Origin: a bacterium (candidate division B38) B3_B38
GTDB taxonomy: Bacteria; Acidobacteriota; B3-B38; Guanabaribacteriales; B3-B38
Reading direction: 5' to 3'
Assembly: GCA_005223145.1 (NCBI GenBank)
Contig: NJBL01000010.1
Span: forward strand, 1-46,228
Length of the DNA stretch: 46,228 nucleotides
Shown piece by piece: positions 7,415 through 14,929 of this stretch (its first letter is position 1; every line of letters starts with the position of its first letter). The notes beneath the pieces were generated by a model, which searched no databases, was not told where the DNA came from, and saw only the letters and a list, made by a program, of their open reading frames with translations. The position numbers and the translations under genes are program-made.

Positions 7415-7918
7415 GAGTTATTTAACAGACATTAGCTACATATCCCTTACTACTATCTGCCAGGATGGCATAAACCTCCTTTCTTACTCTTACGCCGTAG
7501 AGGAGCATTCCCCGTTTCTCAGCGCCTTCTCCCACTCCTCGTTAAGGTAAATGGAGTTGCGATACTGTCTTGACGGTTTATCCTCTTTTGTCTTCAGTTA
7601 TCTCTCGATGCCGGGAAAGCTAAAGAACATCCTAAATGCTCTAACATTTAACTTACCTGGGATTCCGTGGAGAACGCGAAACTCCAACCTGCGCATTATT
7701 AATTAGTTTCACCATATATGCATTATTTAGCTACTGCGAAGGCTCATTATGCGGTGACCAGATGGAGCCATAATGAGACAAAATTATCCTCACCAGCCTG
7801 AAACCGACCGAATTAAATCAAAGGCTCAAAGGTGAACTTTCTTTTAAAACCTCTTTTAAAAAATCCCTTTTTGTTATAGAATTATTTTAAAATCTGTAGA
7901 AAGAAGAGGTGCAAAAAA
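7415..7918. other. Gene-poor stretch with short ORF remnant and hairpin
   Basis: No complete gene is supported. On the minus strand 7490-7597 is an open frame of 35 codons (containing YRNSIYLNEEWEKALRNGE) closed by stops at both ends and lacking a normal start; it reads like a fragment of a lost gene. An inverted repeat CTCATTATG (7743-7751) / CATAATGAG (7769-7777) with a 17-nt loop follows. The last 60 bp is AT-rich and probably contains the promoter of the next gene, but no confident -35/-10 pair is seen. Confidence 0.4.
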
Positions 7919-8215
7919 ATGGCGACCTATATTTTGGTAACCAAGCTCTCCCCTGAAGTCACCAGCAAACTGGAGCAAAGGGAGGAGATTGGGAAGCGAT
8001 GGCATGAAATTGTAAAGAGCAAGTGCCCCGAAGTGAAGTGGCTAAGCCACTATGCCCTGCTCGGTCCTTACGACTTTCTTGATATCTACGAAGCCCCCGA
8101 CGAAACGGTAGCCGCCAAGGTCTCCCTTCTCACCCTGGCTCATGGGGCGATGGTGGCCGAAAGCTGGACAGCCATCCCCTACCGTAGATTTCTGGAGCTG
8201 GTAAAAGAGCTCTGA
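7919..8215 (+). CDS. GYD-domain protein
   Basis: This small 98-residue protein belongs to the GYD family, named for the conserved Gly-Tyr-Asp; here the motif reads LLGPYDFLDIYEAPD (about residues 48-62). These proteins adopt a ferredoxin-like alpha/beta fold, and their function is not established. Length and N-terminus (MATYILVTKLSPE) are typical of the family. The start has GAGGTG (7906-7911) 7 nt upstream. The gene stands alone between non-coding DNA and a convergent M28 peptidase gene, so context gives no hint of its job. No signal peptide or membrane segment is present, so it is cytoplasmic. Confidence 0.85.
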   Translation: MATYILVTKLSPEVTSKLEQREEIGKRWHEIVKSKCPEVKWLSHYALLGPYDFLDIYEAPDETVAAKVSLLTLAHGAMVAESWTAIPYRRFLELVKEL

Positions 8216-8239
8216 GCGCGGATAAACTTCTCTATTTAA

Positions 8240-8335
8240 TTAAGGCAAAACTGCCTTGTAAAGAGTGTAGGAATACTTCGTCGCCCAGAAGATAAGCTTC
8301 TGTATCTCGGCGCTGTTCTTACTATAGAGCCCTAT
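8240..8335 (-). pseudogene. Short ORF remnant
   Basis: A 31-codon minus-strand frame, closed by stops at both ends, contains SAEIQKLIFWATKYSYTLYK. It has no start codon or ribosome binding site. The composition looks like real protein, so it may be the tail of a decayed gene; I cannot assign a family. It overlaps a small AAGGCA/TGCCTT hairpin (8242-8257) that could help end transcription of the M28 gene. Confidence 0.2.
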
Positions 8336-8354
8336 TTAATGAGAGCAACCTCCC

Positions 8355-10472
8355 TCATTGAGAGAGGGTGATGATTCCCGCTTCGAGAGCTTTATTAAGG
8401 CATTCCTCTACCATCTCCAGGGTGACCTTGCCGTAGTAGAACTCCCCGGCAGAGAGAGCCTCTGCGCTCACCGCATTGAAGATATCCAGGTAGCTGTTCT
8501 TCGCATCAACAAAATTCACTATCTCGTAAGACATAAGGCCGTGAAGCCCTCTTACTCCTACCCCTCCCATCACTATCGCTATATACTTGTCAAGGTAGTC
8601 CTTAACCGAAGGAATCGGCTCAGGAACTTTGGTGCTCAGCTCCTTCTCTTTAGGGGAGAGGGTTAAGGTGGGGGGCTTCTTCTCGCCGGTGACCGAGCAG
8701 TAATACTGGTCCAGGTCTGCTTGATACTCTCTCATTATCTTCATTAATTTAATCTTGTAGCTCTGGAGGAGCTTCGATACGGGGCTATTTGCCGGAACGA
8801 AGACCGATATGGATTCTAAAGCCTTCTCCTCACGCAGAAACGCCTGGCGAAGCTGGTTGCTCGCCTTTTTATATGCCTCCTTGGTAGCAGGAGCCTCGCC
8901 CTTGTGAATCATTCCCATGGCCAACTTCAGCTCTCTTCCGATGCGGGAGATGCCCGAACCATACACCTCGGCTATCAGGGTGGGCACCCGGGGCTCATCA
9001 AGGTAAGCCAGGTAGTACATAATGGCGGCAGCTGCCAGAGCGTTCCGCTGAAGCTGGGTGCGGTCGACATTCCACAGGTCGTCATCGGAGGAGTGGATGT
9101 AGTCATCAGGCCAGTTGGTAAAGGATATTCCGGGGATGCCGATTATGCTGGCAGTAAATAGCATGTGGTCTGTATTTCCGTGGAAGGGTATCACCGCCGC
9201 ACGATAGGGCTCACGGCTGCCTAATAGAGAAAGCACTGGCCTGGTGAAGGGCTCCCCACTGCCTGTTTGAGCGGCAAGCTGGTCGGTATTCCCTTTGACC
9301 ATAAACTCTATGATACCCTGGGTCACATCGGAGAGAAAACTGGGAAGAGAATAGGGAGGAAGGCAGATGTTCTGAGTCCTGCCGCCGTAACGGAGGTCGG
9401 CACCCGCCATATCCTGGTTGACATTGGCCAGGAACTGCGACCTTTCTTCCGGGTGGTCTGCAAAATACTGCCACTCGCTGCTTATCTCATCCACCCACCA
9501 GAAGCGGATGTCCCGCACGGGGGGCTTCATTTTCCCCTCTTTGATGAGCCTGACAAAGGTGCGGGCAATCTCCAACCCATTGGCGCAGCCTGTAGCATCG
9601 TCGTTAGCAGAGAACTTCTCTTCCTGGATGTGTGCGGTGAAGACGATATCCTGGTCGTGAATTTGGCTGCCGGGTATGATGCCCTCTACCATCTCCTGCC
9701 ACCCCGGCTCTATAAACTCAGTATCCAGCACCGCTCCTACCTTGACCGGCTTTTCATTGTTGGCGAGCAGGTCCTTGAGCTTCATTCCCTGTCGATAGGA
9801 GAGGGAGAAACCAAAGGTGCCCGGCTTCTTGTCTCGGCTCTCATAGGGGATGGAGCTCCAAGGTATCTGGTCGGGATAGTCAATCCCTCTTCCCCTGCCG
9901 TTGTACACCACAATTCCCAGAGCTTCGCGCTTCCATACCGCCTGATTCATTACTGTGTAAGGAGAACCGCTTGCCAGGACAATCTTCCCCGCTACATCTA
10001 TATCCTTGTAATCATCATCTGAGTTCCCGTTGCCCACATCGACCAGCTCGGCGGTAACATCATCGCTGCGACTGTTAGAGCACACCGCCAGGGCACACTC
10101 CGCATAGCTGGTGACTTTAACCTCTTCGGGCTCCAGCACCCACAGCTCACCCTTTTTGACAAACCACCCTCTTCCGCGGTACTCCTGTTTTATGAGCTTC
10201 ACATCCTGCAAGCCGTACTCCTCGGCTTTTTCCTTTATATAGAGAGCCGCCTGGTGGTATCCCGGAGAGGAACCCGGCCGATGCCATTGGGTCAGCAGGC
10301 GGATGTGTTCGTAGGCGATGTCCCCCGATATTTCATTTGCTAAGAGGCGGTATTCCTCGTCGCTGAGAAAGGGGGTCTGCTGAGATTTCACCAGCAAAGG
10401 GGAAACAAAAATCAAGACAATCAAAAGAGCCAAATAACGGCAAAAAATCCGTTTAGTTATATGGGCTTTCAT
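8355..10472 (-). CDS. Exported M28-family metallopeptidase
   Basis: This is a predicted secreted zinc aminopeptidase of family M28. The N-terminus (MKAHITKRIFCRYLALLIV...) is a signal peptide. A PA-like insert probably lies near residues 120-250, and the catalytic domain follows with metal-ligand motifs in order: FTAHIQE, SANDDATG, VDEISSEW, NQDMAG and IHSSDDD. A helical C-terminal region of roughly 200 residues follows. The start is set at ATG 10472, where AAAAGGAGGAGG lies just upstream; the longer start at 10520 would put a charged stretch before the signal peptide. The 705-residue length is long for M28 but fits members with extra domains. A role in scavenging extracellular peptides is inferred. 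The gene is divergent from the amidase gene and monocistronic. Confidence 0.88.
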   Translation of the reverse strand: MKAHITKRIFCRYLALLIVLIFVSPLLVKSQQTPFLSDEEYRLLANEISGDIAYEHIRLLTQWHRPGSSPGYHQAALYIKEKAEEYGLQDVKLIKQEYRGRGWFVKKGELWVLEPEEVKVTSYAECALAVCSNSRSDDVTAELVDVGNGNSDDDYKDIDVAGKIVLASGSPYTVMNQAVWKREALGIVVYNGRGRGIDYPDQIPWSSIPYESRDKKPGTFGFSLSYRQGMKLKDLLANNEKPVKVGAVLDTEFIEPGWQEMVEGIIPGSQIHDQDIVFTAHIQEEKFSANDDATGCANGLEIARTFVRLIKEGKMKPPVRDIRFWWVDEISSEWQYFADHPEERSQFLANVNQDMAGADLRYGGRTQNICLPPYSLPSFLSDVTQGIIEFMVKGNTDQLAAQTGSGEPFTRPVLSLLGSREPYRAAVIPFHGNTDHMLFTASIIGIPGISFTNWPDDYIHSSDDDLWNVDRTQLQRNALAAAAIMYYLAYLDEPRVPTLIAEVYGSGISRIGRELKLAMGMIHKGEAPATKEAYKKASNQLRQAFLREEKALESISVFVPANSPVSKLLQSYKIKLMKIMREYQADLDQYYCSVTGEKKPPTLTLSPKEKELSTKVPEPIPSVKDYLDKYIAIVMGGVGVRGLHGLMSYEIVNFVDAKNSYLDIFNAVSAEALSAGEFYYGKVTLEMVEECLNKALEAGIITLSQ

Positions 10473-10528
10473 AAGCCTCCTCCTTTTGAAAAAATGCACC
10501 ATTCTTACCATTTTCTCCATTTCGGCCC

Positions 10529-10558
10529 CTTATATTTACTAAACGTAGGGGGAAACAA
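10529..10558 (-). promoter_or_regulatory. Possible M28 gene promoter
   Basis: On the minus strand TTGTTT (10558-10553) and TATAAG (10534-10529) are separated by 18 bp, giving a leader of about 50 nt. The match to consensus is moderate. Confidence 0.35.
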
Positions 10559-10835
10559 AATGGACGACTTATACTTTGAAAAAACTAAAAAACTCACTTT
10601 ATCCCTTTTTCCCTATCGCTCAGAGGCAAATTGTTAATACTCTTCCTCCCTTGATTACGAAAATCTTCTCCCTGAGGTTCCCGTCCAGGAAGAAAGTAAA
10701 AAATTCTATCACATCTGCAGCACCTCTTTCAAACTAAAAATTAAAATCTGCAGCTATCGGAAAGCACTGGAGGCTCTCTTATGAGATGCAAGTGCCAAGA
10801 TGGTATTCTTTTGGAGGGAACAGATGAAGAAGCTC
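10559..10835. other. Divergent intergenic region
   Basis: Between the divergent M28 and amidase genes I see no gene. A 23-codon ORF at 10781-10852 has no recognisable similarity and overlaps the candidate amidase promoter. The motif ATCTGCAG occurs twice (near 10710 and 10746) without further symmetry. Confidence 0.4.
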
Positions 10836-10864
10836 TTGATTTCTCAGGGTAATTGGGTTATCTT
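10836..10864 (+). promoter_or_regulatory. Possible promoter of the nitrilase-family gene
   Basis: TTGATT (10836-10841), a 17-bp spacer and TATCTT (10859-10864) predict a start near 10871 and a 40-nt leader. The -10 is imperfect. Confidence 0.4.
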
Positions 10865-10910
10865 CTGAAAAGGATTAATTTAGCAAATCTTATGGGAGAG
10901 GAAAGAAGAT

Positions 10911-11705
10911 ATGAAGGTTGGTGTCTTTCAGTTAGCCCCCCAATTCGGGGAGGTAAAGAAGAATATGGAAAGAGTAGAGAAAGGGCTTCAGCAGATAAAG
11001 GAAGCCCTCATCGTCCTGCCCGAGCTGTTCAACACCGGTTACCAGTTTACCTCAGGCGAGGAGCTGGCTTCCCTGGCGGAGAAGATTCCTGATGGTCCGA
11101 CCACAGGTAGGCTGGCGGAGCTTGCCCATAAAAACCTTCTCCATATTGTTGCCGGCATTGCCGAGAGGGAGGGAGAGAAATTTTACAATTCAGCGGTCTT
11201 AGTCGGACCCGATGGCTACATAGACCATTACCGCAAGGTCCATCTCTTTCTGGATGAGAAGCTATGGTTTGCCCCCGGAGATAAAGCGTGGGAGATATAT
11301 GATATCGGACCTGCCAAGATTGGGCTGATGATATGCTTTGACTGGATTTTCCCCGAGGTTGCCCGCACCCTGGTGTTGAAGGGAGCGGAGGTCATCTGCC
11401 ACCCCTCCAATCTCCTCATACCTTTCTTTGGTCAGAGGGCTATGATTACCAGGTCGATCGAGAACATGGTCTACACCATTACCTGCAACCGAACCGGCTG
11501 GGAGGAGAGAGGGGGGAAGGAGAGGATAACCTTCACCGGAATGAGCCAGGTGGTAAGCCCCCGAGGGGAGGTATTTTTGAGCCTCAAGAGGGAAGAGGAA
11601 GGAGTGGCCCTGGTGGGGATAGACCCCATGGTAGCGCGCAACAAATCGTTCACACCGCACAATGACCTCTTCCGGGATAGAAGAGCCGACCTCTATGCCC
11701 TATAG
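10911..11705 (+). CDS. Carbon-nitrogen hydrolase (nitrilase superfamily amidase)
   Basis: This cytoplasmic hydrolase of amide C-N bonds carries the superfamily's Glu-Lys-Cys triad: Glu38 in VLPELFNTGY, Lys109 in YRKVHLF and Cys142 in MICFDWIFPE. The 264-residue length fits a single-domain amidase such as omega-amidase or N-carbamoyl/aliphatic amidase relatives. The residue after the catalytic Cys is Phe rather than the more common Tyr or Trp; the effect on substrate choice is unknown. GAGAGG (10896-10901) precedes the ATG. It stands alone, convergent with a methyltransferase gene, so context does not reveal the substrate. Confidence 0.9.
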   Translation: MKVGVFQLAPQFGEVKKNMERVEKGLQQIKEALIVLPELFNTGYQFTSGEELASLAEKIPDGPTTGRLAELAHKNLLHIVAGIAEREGEKFYNSAVLVGPDGYIDHYRKVHLFLDEKLWFAPGDKAWEIYDIGPAKIGLMICFDWIFPEVARTLVLKGAEVICHPSNLLIPFFGQRAMITRSIENMVYTITCNRTGWEERGGKERITFTGMSQVVSPRGEVFLSLKREEEGVALVGIDPMVARNKSFTPHNDLFRDRRADLYAL

Positions 11706-11835
11706 CCTCTTCCTACCTTTCTTATTGCGGAAATGAGGTCCCCATCTTCCTGAGAGAAAAAGCCATATCTTTTAAAAGTCATAACCCTCAAGTCTGAGTA
11801 CTAATAGTATAAAAATTTATGCCTCCTCCGTGCGG

Positions 11836-11868
11836 CTCATTAATCAAAACAAACGCCTGCTTAATGAG
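11836..11868. repeat. CTCATTAA/TTAATGAG inverted repeat
   Basis: CTCATTAA (11836-11843) and TTAATGAG (11861-11868) pair over 8 bp around a 17-nt loop, overlapping the end of the methyltransferase gene. The sequence and loop size resemble the hairpin at 7743-7777. It may act as a bidirectional terminator between convergent genes, though there is no good T run. Confidence 0.4.
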
Positions 11869-12535
11869 GGCTAATCTCGCAAAATAGGCTCGATTCGTCC
11901 ACCTCTACAACCTGAGTATCGACATCAAACTCTGCGGTTAATGAAAGGAATTCGTCCGGGCGCACTGTTGTCGCTTTGAATCCGTCCTTGCAGACGATAA
12001 CACCGTTGTAAGTCTTTTCCCAGTCGATTTCCCCCAGGAGTCCGGCCTCCGATTGCAGTTGAAACCATTCCAGTCGATATTTCCAGAATTTATCGGAATA
12101 ACTTGAAAAGAGGAGGGTTCCGCCAGGTTTGGCAACGCGAATGCTTTCCCGGATTAAGTCTTTCTGATCCACACGGAATGCTGAAATTCCGTTCTGGATA
12201 CACACTACCCGGTCAAAAACCCGGTTGCGGAAGGCAAGTTGAACTGCATCCATATTCAGCAGTAGGGTGTTGGGAATACCGCTGAGCATTTCCCGTCCAA
12301 GCATCAAGCTGCCAAGAGAGAGGTCAATTCCCATGACCAAGCCGGCTTTTTGGGCGAGCCGGGGCAGTATTCGTCCGTAACCACATCCCAGTTCCAGAAC
12401 CATGTCGCCGGGGCGGATTTTTTGCATGATATGGTTCACCTCCGCTTCCAGGTACTGCTTCACCCGTGGGGGAGCGATTTCGTAGCATTGCTTCAGCTGA
12501 TTGGCAGAAAGTTTATCACTGTAGTAGCCGCTCAT
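11861..12535 (-). CDS. Class I SAM-dependent methyltransferase
   Basis: The 224-residue protein has a Rossmann methyltransferase core: motif I VLELGCGYGRILPRL, then GIDLS, MDAVQLAF and the post-motif VAKPGGTLLFSSYS. Its substrate is not recognisable. I choose ATG 12535 (MSGYYSDKL); a TTG seven codons upstream (12556) has no better ribosome binding site. The gene is monocistronic, convergent with the amidase gene, with its own promoter. No signal or membrane segment is present, so it acts in the cytoplasm. Confidence 0.85.
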   Translation of the reverse strand: MSGYYSDKLSANQLKQCYEIAPPRVKQYLEAEVNHIMQKIRPGDMVLELGCGYGRILPRLAQKAGLVMGIDLSLGSLMLGREMLSGIPNTLLLNMDAVQLAFRNRVFDRVVCIQNGISAFRVDQKDLIRESIRVAKPGGTLLFSSYSDKFWKYRLEWFQLQSEAGLLGEIDWEKTYNGVIVCKDGFKATTVRPDEFLSLTAEFDVDTQVVEVDESSLFCEISPH

Positions 12536-12587
12536 ATCCCCATTCTCTATTTTCAATTAGAGCCAGAAGATTAGTAAGAAAATATTT

Positions 12588-12616
12588 AATATATTTTTCT
12601 AAAAGATATTTTGCAA
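12588..12616 (-). promoter_or_regulatory. Promoter of the methyltransferase gene
   Basis: On the minus strand TTGCAA (12616-12611) and TATATT (12593-12588) are spaced by 17 bp; the predicted start is about 45 nt before the ATG. A further extended -10 (TGCTATAAT, ending at 12762) lies upstream without a matching -35. Confidence 0.55.
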
Positions 12617-12789
12617 TTTTTATGGGGAAATTTCTTATTGCTTGCTTATATACAAATCTCGCGTCTGATTTCATTTAAGGGGTATATGTAAACTCAATCC
12701 CCGGCTGAGATATTATTCCTCTGGAGTTCAGCTTAATCAAATAAATTCTGTCAAACCGAAAATTATAGCATCTTGTGATTTGAGCCTTG

Positions 12790-13896
12790 CTACTGAACGC
12801 CCTGGTATTTCCTCTCGCCTTTCTTCTCTGTCTCCTCAGGTTTTCTCTCGTCACGGAAGAAGCCGGGGGCTAACCAGCGCTCCAGCATAGCCTTTCTCCC
12901 CTCTGTCACCACCTGCTGGAAATACTCCTTTCCCCTCATAGTGTTAATGAAGAGCCGCAGGTTGTCCAGAGAAGAGAGACCGATCAGTTTGGTCCAGACC
13001 TGATAGGCTTCAACAAAATCGTTGCTCTCCAGCCCCAGGGTGCAGTTATCAATGCGGGTCAGCCCGGGGTAGTTGGCGGCAATATCGGTCTGTCTTTTAG
13101 TCTGGAAGCTGAATTCCATCCGGTAAGGGGGGTCAAGCTTAAAGGGGGGTATCTCCTCTATCCTCTGTACCGCATTGAATGCCGCTTCTTCAATTCTCTT
13201 CAGGGCTTCCTCGCGTGGGGGGAATTCGGCATCTGTCTTCCCTTTGGCGGTCTTTACCACGGCAAACTCGGTCTGGGGATGAAGATTTTTAACCTGCCCT
13301 TCCAGAATGTCGTCACCGGAGACCATAATCAGCGGGACATCGAAGCGCGAAGCCGACAGGGCGATGATGTCCGGTTCATTGAACTCCTGTCCGTTCACCT
13401 TGAGCATGGTATGAACTGTGTAGGTGTGGCTGAGAACTCCGGTCGAGCCGGCGAAGGCGTGCATGCCGATGGTCACAATCCCATGATAAGTGGAGTTGGG
13501 GGATTCGATATAGGGATCGAAGCGCTCATCCCTGAACTCCAGAACTGCCCTTTTGTCCATCTTATCTAACAGGATGTCGGGCTCAGGATTGCCGCTGCCG
13601 TGTGCATCGGTAACCACTATCTCCCCCGCTCCCCCTCTGACAAGACCACTGATGGCGGCGTTTATATCCTCGGTCAAGAACTCCCTCGCCTCTTGATACC
13701 TTGCCTCGCCGAAGAGAACCTGCTCCGGGGTGCACACATTGGAGATCCCTTCGAAGTCGTAGTAAACAAGGATTTTCGGTCCCTTCCCCTCCTCGGCTAC
13801 CCTGGTTTCTTTCTGACATGCCGGGAAGAAGAATAGAGGGATAATCAGAAAAATGATGACCAATCTGTTAAGGATAAATCCTCTCCCTTTGCGCAT
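12790..13896 (-). CDS. M55-family D-aminopeptidase-like lipoprotein
   Basis: This is a zinc peptidase of the DppA (M55) family, which releases N-terminal D-amino acids. The N-terminus is a lipoprotein signal with lipobox ending FPACQKE (Cys27), so it is likely anchored in the envelope. Metal/active-site motifs are in the expected order: YYDFEGIS (Asp47, Glu49), TDAHG (His99), GMHAFAG (His146) and FNEPD (Glu174). A C-terminal extension ends in a charged, probably disordered tail. At 368 residues it is longer than cytoplasmic DppA (about 270). AGGAGG precedes the ATG. It lies 83 bp downstream of a TPR gene and may share its transcript. A role in peptidoglycan-peptide or D-peptide turnover is inferred. 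Confidence 0.88.
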   Translation of the reverse strand: MRKGRGFILNRLVIIFLIIPLFFFPACQKETRVAEEGKGPKILVYYDFEGISNVCTPEQVLFGEARYQEAREFLTEDINAAISGLVRGGAGEIVVTDAHGSGNPEPDILLDKMDKRAVLEFRDERFDPYIESPNSTYHGIVTIGMHAFAGSTGVLSHTYTVHTMLKVNGQEFNEPDIIALSASRFDVPLIMVSGDDILEGQVKNLHPQTEFAVVKTAKGKTDAEFPPREEALKRIEEAAFNAVQRIEEIPPFKLDPPYRMEFSFQTKRQTDIAANYPGLTRIDNCTLGLESNDFVEAYQVWTKLIGLSSLDNLRLFINTMRGKEYFQQVVTEGRKAMLERWLAPGFFRDERKPEETEKKGERKYQGVQ

Positions 13897-13979
13897 TACC
13901 CACCTCCTGCAAAAAGATACTAATACTAACTTCTCCCGAAGGATGAAAAGCTCAATAGAGCTATAATCAGCAGTTTACC

Positions 13980-14912
13980 TTATTTTTTCTTCTCCGATTT
14001 TTTTAGAGCTTCTATCAGCTTCTTGACTTCCGCTGCCTCAGGAGAGTCGGGCTCCAGCTCCAGATATTTCTCAAAGACGCTCACCGCCTCCTCCAGTTTC
14101 TCCAGCGACACTAAGGCCAGCCCCAAATCATAATAAACCATGGCAAATTTGGGGTTCAGCTCCACCGTCTTCCGAAAATATTCAATCGCCTTCTCGGGCT
14201 GCTGATTGTTGTAATATTGGACTCCTATGTTGAAGTAGGTCTCCGCGGTGGGAGAAAGCTGGACCAATTGCTGGAACATCTCTTCCGCCTTCTCGGGCCG
14301 TCCAGTGTCGACATAGACAGAGGACAGATTGATGTAAAGCTGTGGATTATCGGGAAAAAACTCCAGAGCCTTCATCAGATATTTCTCCGCCTGGGGATAA
14401 TCCTTTTTAGCCAGATAGCAGGTGCCCAGATTAAAATAGGCAGAACCGAAATCGGGCTTCTCCTCTTTTAACTTCAGAAACACCTCAATTGCCTTATCAA
14501 TCTCATTGTTCTGATAGAGCTCAATCCCTTTTTTGTAAAGCTCTCCACCCTGCTCCTCCACCGTGGCTGGCGAAATGGGTATATCCATATCGTGCTGCAC
14601 ACCGGCGCGGAAGACAAAGGAGAACTCCCGCTTGCGATAGCCCTTCTTCTCTACTACCACCTTGTGGGGACCGGGATTTATTCCTCGCTGAAAAAACTCC
14701 CCCTTCTCGTTGGTCTTGAAAGTGATTTTGCGTCCAGTCTGGCTGATGAGGGTGATTTTAACCCCTGCCACAGGCTTCCCCTCGTGGTCGATCACCTTCC
14801 CCCTGAACCTGGTATCGGCTCCCCGCAGCAGGGTTCCCTCTGATAGAAGGAAGACCATGGTAAGGAAAAGAAGGAAGGCGATGAAAAATCCTTTCTGTTT
14901 TGACAGAGACAT
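13980..14912 (-). CDS. Exported TPR protein with carboxypeptidase-like regulatory domain
   Basis: The 310-residue protein starts with a signal sequence or membrane anchor (about residues 8-30), followed by a beta-sandwich of the carboxypeptidase regulatory type (about 35-115, FRGKVIDHEGKPVAGVKI). Five or so tetratricopeptide repeats then run from about residue 120 to 300 (for example AYFNLGTCYLAKKDYPQAEK). It most likely acts as a periplasmic or surface scaffold that binds other proteins; no enzymatic motif is seen. It follows the GWxTD gene by 17 bp and is surely in the same operon, and both end in TPR arrays. The start has GGAGAG upstream. A precise partner cannot be named. Confidence 0.85.
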   Translation of the reverse strand: MSLSKQKGFFIAFLLFLTMVFLLSEGTLLRGADTRFRGKVIDHEGKPVAGVKITLISQTGRKITFKTNEKGEFFQRGINPGPHKVVVEKKGYRKREFSFVFRAGVQHDMDIPISPATVEEQGGELYKKGIELYQNNEIDKAIEVFLKLKEEKPDFGSAYFNLGTCYLAKKDYPQAEKYLMKALEFFPDNPQLYINLSSVYVDTGRPEKAEEMFQQLVQLSPTAETYFNIGVQYYNNQQPEKAIEYFRKTVELNPKFAMVYYDLGLALVSLEKLEEAVSVFEKYLELEPDSPEAAEVKKLIEALKKSEKKK

Positions 14913-14929
14913 CTTTTTCTCTCCTTTAT

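Noticed and set aside
9267-10022. 251-codon plus-strand ORF opposite the M28 gene
   Set aside because: It is an antisense shadow; the minus strand encodes a clear peptidase with conserved motifs.
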